Assembly: GCF_017654505.1 (NCBI RefSeq)
Contig: NC_054534.1
Location: 41,327,226 to 41,391,225 of the forward strand
Direction of reading: 5' to 3'
From: Polyodon spathula
Lineage: Eukaryota; Chordata; Actinopteri; Acipenseriformes; Polyodontidae
Length of the DNA: 64,000 nt
The notes below the pieces were generated by a model. It made no database searches and was not told the DNA's origin. It saw only the letters and a program-made list of their open reading frames with translations. Shown here piece by piece: positions 58,970 to 64,000 of the stretch. The translations under genes were made by a program, and so were the position numbers. The first letter of the stretch is position 1, and each line of letters opens with the position of its first letter.

Positions 58970-59560
58970 TTGCTGCTTTGCAATTGGTGCCGTGACGCAT
59001 TTTTCGATAAAACCTCTTGAAATCGTCTTCTTGGGAACCGGTGAAGCGATTGATCTGAAAATTGGCATATATCATCAGCATCCAAACCCGCTTCAAGTTT
59101 GTGAAGCAGAAGTTGCTATGATAAATTTTCATGTCACAATGGCTGCCACAAATCTTATCGAAATGCGCCCCTAACAACAAACTGGTGCTGTTTGAAAACC
59201 GTTTGTCCAAAAAACTCTAAACTTGGAGTTATCATCCCAGTAACAATGAGATAGAAATATGTGAAAATGGTTATATTTTATAAAGCAAGATGGCTGCCAG
59301 GTGTATGTTTAAGTCTGAAATTTAAAACTGCCTCAGTTGACAAACGGTTTACTTGACTAACACGAAACTTCACAAGCATCATCCTTGAAACTGTAGCAAT
59401 ATAACTGATTTAAGAAACTTGCGTTAAACAAAATGGCTGCCTTAAGCATTTTTGAAAAAAAAACTTTCAAAATTTTCTCCTGTGGAACAGTTGAAGTTGC
59501 TGATTTTAAACTTAGCACATTGAAAACTAAACACGCTTAGACGGGTACTGATACTGGGGC
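58970..59560. repeat. Degenerate tandem repeat, period about 143-155 bp, ATGGCTGCC units
   Basis: CAATTGGTGCC (58981), CAATGGCTGCC (59138), AAGATGGCTGCC (59289) and AAAATGGCTGCC (59431) are spaced 155, 151 and 143 bp apart. Between them each unit carries variants of ACGGTTT...CTGATTTTAA/GAAACTT, plus CATC near its start. Units are strongly diverged. No coding meaning; frames are shadows. Confidence 0.65.
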
Positions 59561-59974
59561 TTGGGAGCCGTAAAACTGCCTGGCAGTTCCAGTTGTTATT
59601 ATTTATTTATTTATTTATTTTTGCACCTTTGAAATATGAATAATAATTTGGGAATTAAAACTTGCAAAAATAATACTGGGCCAGATCTACATGATTCAAA
59701 GAAAATATCAGCTCTAGAAAAAAGAAATGTTCCATAATTATTACTGTCAACATGGTTCTTTCCAGCATTGCTAACTGTGTGCACTGAATAGCTCGTTTCC
59801 TTATGATAGTCTTTTGGGATATCATTTAATTAAAAATATTAGACGATTTTGTTTTGCTACTGTTTTATCAGTTTAACTTGTATGTTTTGAAATAATTTTG
59901 TTGTTACTGTAGATCAGGGTTACAACATGTCTTACTGTTTCTTACAATGATATTTCTAGGGGCCTCATGGTAAA
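59561..59974. other. No gene seen
   Basis: Spacer between the tandem repeat and the LINE tail, with (TTTA)n near 59595. Confidence 0.4.
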
Positions 59975-60640
59975 CCCTTTACAGGTTTAAACCGACTGCA
60001 GCTAGTGCAGAATGCCACTGCCAGGATCCTTACCAGGTGTAAAAAACGTGATGACATCACCCCTGGTCTTGCCCAACTGCACTGGATAGCTGTGAAGTTC
60101 AGGATTATTTACAAAACTCTCCTACTCACCTACAGTGCCTTTCATGACACAAGTCCCGAGCACATCCTCAACCTGCTGACCCGCTATGTCCCTGCCCACA
60201 AGCTGAGATCCTTCGACTCTGACCTGCTTGTTATCCCCAAGCAAAAGTGCATCACACTTAGATAACGCTCGTTTAGCTTCATGGCTCCGACTCTTTAGAA
60301 CTCTCTCCCAGCTTTGGTGTGTGATGCTCCCACTGTTTTTCTCTTTAAATCAACTCTCAAGACCCACCTATTCTATTTTGCTTTTCATGCTCTTTAAGCC
60401 TGATGTCTGCTATTTGCTGCTGTGTTGCTGCTACTATTTCACATATTATGTCACCAAATTTCATGTATTATGCTATTATCATGTATTAGGCATTTTCCAC
60501 TGTATATAATGCATTATTTTTTTTATTTTTTTTACTGTATATCATGTATTATGCATTTTTTTATTGTTACTGCATCTTCTAAAATGCTTTGTGATGGTGG
60601 TCCACTATGAAAGGCGCTATATAAAATAAAGATTGATTAG
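59975..60640 (+). mobile_element. 5'-truncated L2/CR1-group LINE, 3' end
   Basis: The coding tail starts near 59985 with LQLVQNATARILTR, then RDDITPGLAQLHWIAVKFRI and YKTLLLTYSAFHDTSPEHIL, typical of the RT C-terminal region of L2/jockey-group LINEs. After a stop at 60263 the 3' part ends with ATGAAAGGCGCTATATAAAA and GATTGATT, a common L2-type tail. It is truncated at the 5' end, as usual for LINE insertions. Confidence 0.8.
60005..60265 (+). pseudogene. LINE RT C-terminal fragment
   Basis: 86 codons without RT active site motifs, covering NATARILTRCKKRDDITPGL to SLDLLVIP-like FDSDLLVIPKQK. It belongs to the LINE remnant above. Confidence 0.75.
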
Positions 60641-60898
60641 TCCCCACATTCTGATCATTCTTAACCAGTGGTTTGCATTCAGCACTTGGATACGGTGGTT
60701 GCCAAAACCAGTTATTTATCTGTCGTGATACTGTCGCAGTGCGATAACGTAAAAATGTCGCAACTGCAATTCAGTTTTTTTCTACTATCACTGAATCACC
60801 TGAACTTAATTAGCCCTGCCAACAGGTGGCAAAATAGAACCAAAAATGCATTAAACCATTGCGTTCTTATGTAGGACCAGGTCTGACATTACAATTTT

Positions 60899-61423
60899 CC
60901 CTTTCCAGTCCTATGTCGGACCCTGTCTGACATCATCAAAAAGATGTAAAGCACAGGTCTCTTGTCATTTTTTCTCTGGTAAAAGCCAAGAAAACCTTTC
61001 AATGGCTGTAAAGGGCGTATCTCATAGCACCATCCACTACAGAGATAACACAGACAATAATAAAGGGGGTAGCTGCTTCTGCATCCATCGCTAAAAGAAT
61101 ATCACAGACATGTGCAAAGGTGTTATAGTAATAAAATAATGACTTAGATTGCATTATTGAGGAGTTTGGTGATAAAACGAGTGATCAGGAGAGGATTTAT
61201 CAGTATGCACGTCTGTAAAGAGTTATGTGAAAAATACAGCGAACAAGGGGTGGGGCTTGACTGGAGATACAGTACTGAGAGTTATTTTACAATTCAATGC
61301 CTTTTAAACCTATTGTACTCTGCAAAAAAAATATTTAAACAGCACATGTAAAATAAACGCGCATGTGAAAATAAACTGGGCCTGACGTGCATGACAGGCG
61401 CTGAATAAATGGACCACAAAGGG
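60899..61423. mobile_element. piggyBac-type MITE
   Basis: The left end reads CCCTTTCCAGTCCTATGTCG. The right end, complemented, reads CCCTTTGTGGTCCATTTATT, and TTAA (61424-61427) follows it. CCC-TTT ends with a TTAA target are piggyBac features. The left TTAA is eroded (TTTT at 60895). Upstream, 60862-60893 duplicates the terminal ATGTCGGACC...GTCTGACAT. No transposase core lies inside the 525-bp element. Confidence 0.55.
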
Positions 61424-61427
61424 TTAA

Positions 61428-63974
61428 ACAAAACATCAGGGAGCACTGTGGACTCAAAGACAATTGTGCATTTTGTCAGAGTGTAGCTAAACTCCATGTG
61501 ATTTGGAGTTATGCTGTTAAGTCAATTGATTGTTCACCCTCGTTCAAATGGGAGGAGTTAGTTACTGAACTAAAATCAATGTAGCAGGCTGCATAAAAAG
61601 TGCTTGTTTCCACCAGTACCATTCAGTTGGTAACACAGCATAAACAAATTACACATGCCACAGATCCATCGGACCTGGGTATCTTATCTTACAGAGGTGG
61701 ATATGAGAGGACCTACTATATAGCCTAATCATGGGTGTAATTTACACAGGGGACATGTCCCTCTTACTTTTACAATGATAGGGAAATGTTGCAGCAGTAC
61801 AAAAACTTTTATTCGTCAATCATTTATTCATATAAACAGTATAGAGCCTCCACTAGGACCCAGTGGAAATGTTAATCAACAGAGACAGTTGACATGCACT
61901 GCAATATGGGCGATCTCAAGCAGAGAGGTGAAGTCAGAGCCCAGTAGTAAAGAACTGTTTCTACAAGTTTTTTCATCGTGAAATGTCTCAATCGTGATGC
62001 CATTTCCAATGTCTTTGGTTGCAGTACCCCTGAATGACCGCAATCTAAATTCAATGAGCATTTATTTTTAATGTGTACTATATGCCCCCACTACAGAAAC
62101 TGCCCACTCCACTTTTTAAACCAAAGTTGTACCACTGAGCCGAATTAAACCAATGAAGACATACAATTAAAGAAAATAAAGTTATCAGTGTTGTGTCTAA
62201 AATGCATTTTCACAAAAGAAAGTGTTTTATTTTACGAATGAAGAATTATTACATTTCAGTACTCTAAAATATCATGCAGGTATGGAATGTGGTAATGAGA
62301 TCATAAAAAGCCTAGATTTGCTTGTAACACAGTTTGACAAACAAAGAGAGGACATATAACACTTGCCTTTTCAGAAAGATACAAATTAGCACATTGAATG
62401 GATTGAAAGAGCAGGCTTTACATGAAACATATAGAGGTGAGAGGGTAAAAGCTGGGCCAAGATAAAACTGCCCGGACCAATTGGAATCCTATTTAAAGCT
62501 ATACCACACGATTACTTCCTCTCTATAATATACAAAGTAAAAATAATTATCATTATATAAGTTTTCATACTTGTTTTAATCATATGGTAGTTTGTAAGAT
62601 GTTTCCTGTTGATTTAGTGCCCCGTCCCGGCAGGTTTTTCTTGTTCCATGAGCATTGTGATTGATTAAAAAAAAATAATAAAAAAAAGTGAAAACAACAA
62701 CTCTTTTTAATATAGACTATTGTGAGTGAATACTTGTGGGATCTTAAAGGAATCCATGGTTAAGATGGCAAAGGGTCTCCTATTCAGGGTCTAATAAGTG
62801 TACAGGTCTATTGTAAAATGTTCATGCTATGTAGGTCCATGCTGTGTAACTGTCTCAACATAATTTGAAACCGACGTAAAGCATTTTAAGGTATATACAA
62901 TCTGTAGGAATGAGACTACGTATGTTCAAAGCCAAATGAAGGTTACGATATAGGCTCAAAGGAGACTGCACTTATTTGAATTTGCTTGGATCTTGAATAG
63001 AAGAAACATCTCCTCTGTAACCTGTTTGAGAGTTCATTCCCAGTTGAAAAGTAAAATGGCTAATTACTACTTTGACTGTAAGTTAGGTGACTACCATTTC
63101 TTGTCTAGAAAAATGTGGTGCAGTAATTGTGATTTTTCTGTATCTTGAATAACCAATGAGTGTAATCAAATGTAATCATATACTGGATATAATTATTTGT
63201 TATGAATAATCTTTCATTAAACAATAAACAATGTAATTTGAATACTCTATTCAAATAGAATTGTCTGAGTCAGTAAAATAAATAACAAAGTTACCACAAT
63301 TCCCACCTTACATAGTTTTTAAGACATTTTGCATTGCTTTGATGCCCTGTCCAGGCAGTTTTGTATAGGTCCGGCTTTCACCCACTCCCCAGATAGAAAA
63401 ATGAGCTAGCAGTATGTTGAACCAAAGCTTGTTGTTAGATTATTCTTCTAGTGAAACATACAATAGCAGACTACTTATACATTTTACTTCCCATCAAAGC
63501 AACGACTGCAACCTAGGCATAAACCTTTACAAAATACAAGGATGTGAGCTGTGTGACTGTTTTAGGAGGTCAGAGACACTGTTAATTTGGTCCTGATTTA
63601 CTCCTAGAACATGTATTGAAACACTTGCAGTTTCCGATTGTTGTAGTCAGTATGCAAATAGGGCAAAAGTGCGGTAGAAGCAATTTTTCGGACAACGAAA
63701 AACAGTCCATTTTTGAACAAATTAATGTCCTGTGGCAGTCAGAAACATGAAAGATTGTTTTGATGTCTACAGTAAACGATCCTTATTTGTAATGTTACCT
63801 TACAGTATTTTTTCTTTAAAACCAAAGTGAGTCGTCATATTTTGTTGGGAACTGGAGATGCTGCTTTGTGATGCCTTAATGAAGCAGCAATTCACACACC
63901 GGGGGAGGGGTATGGGGTTTGATGTAGAAAGTGGGGTGAGTGAGGGGGGAGTTGTCACAAAGAAACATGAACTA
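61428..63974. other. No gene seen
   Basis: Unique AT-rich DNA to the window end. Short frames show no domain. The motif (C/T)CCCTGTCC(A/C)GGCAG occurs at 62625 and 63345 in the same orientation and may be part of a very old dispersed repeat. Confidence 0.45.
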
Positions 63975-64000
63975 ATATATATATATATATATATATATAT
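63975..64000. repeat. (TA)n tract, cut by the window end
   Basis: At least 13 TA units run to the last base. Confidence 0.9.

Overview
The window looks like non-coding, repeat-rich DNA from a ray-finned fish. The evidence is low GC, very long (TA)n/(CA)n/(AAT)n microsatellites, DIRS, Gmr1-type Ty3/gypsy, piggyBac, hAT and Tc1 transposons, tRNA-derived SINEs and an L2-like LINE tail. The mixture of families and some remembered repeat types would fit a sturgeon or paddlefish, but that is only an inference. I found no exon of a conserved host gene, no tRNA, rRNA or CRISPR, and no bacterial or viral operon. Every protein-level match belongs to a mobile element, and every such reading frame is broken by stops, frameshifts or deletions.

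Layout. 0-3.4 kb: AT-rich unique DNA with microsatellites and one copy of a dispersed repeat. 3.5-6.9 kb: a minus-strand Gmr1-type gypsy remnant (integrase, RT, start of RNase H) next to a minus-strand piggyBac remnant. 7-15.6 kb: mostly unique, with small repeats. 16-18.3 kb: a minus-strand KIAA1586-like hAT remnant followed by a tRNA-derived SINE. 19.6-21.3 kb: DIRS copy 1, minus strand. 21.6-25.7 kb: two short inverted-repeat elements. 26-30.6 kb: microsatellites, a poly-C run and unique DNA. 30.6-33.9 kb: a SINE, then a plus-strand Gmr1-type element from 5' LTR through SCAN-like gag, protease and integrase to a truncated RT. 34.0-35.6 kb: Tc1 copy 1. 35.8-38.3 kb: piggyBac copy 2, a non-autonomous hAT with a perfect 8-bp target duplication, and a BED-finger/hAT fragment. 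43.1-45.7 kb: DIRS copy 2 with inverted terminal repeats, an internal complementary region and an inverted block inside the recombinase. 47.1-48.7 kb: Tc1 copy 2. 49.8-50.4 kb: a solo LTR with 5-bp target duplication. 50.8-52.2 kb: Tc1 copy 3, whose catalytic spacing is DD38E. 53.5-55.1 kb: a large imperfect palindrome built from two head-to-head hAT fragments. 59-61.4 kb: a degenerate ~150-bp tandem repeat, an LINE 3' end and a piggyBac-type MITE. The rest is unique AT-rich DNA.

The genes do not work together as a pathway; the window is an archive of independent insertions. The most notable items are the two gypsy elements with copia-like domain order (integrase before RT), the gag resembling the precursor of the SCAN domain, the rearranged DIRS copy, the hAT palindrome, and the DD38E Tc1 element. 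I saw no convincing new biological system; most items match known element classes, and the novelty lies in specific structures.
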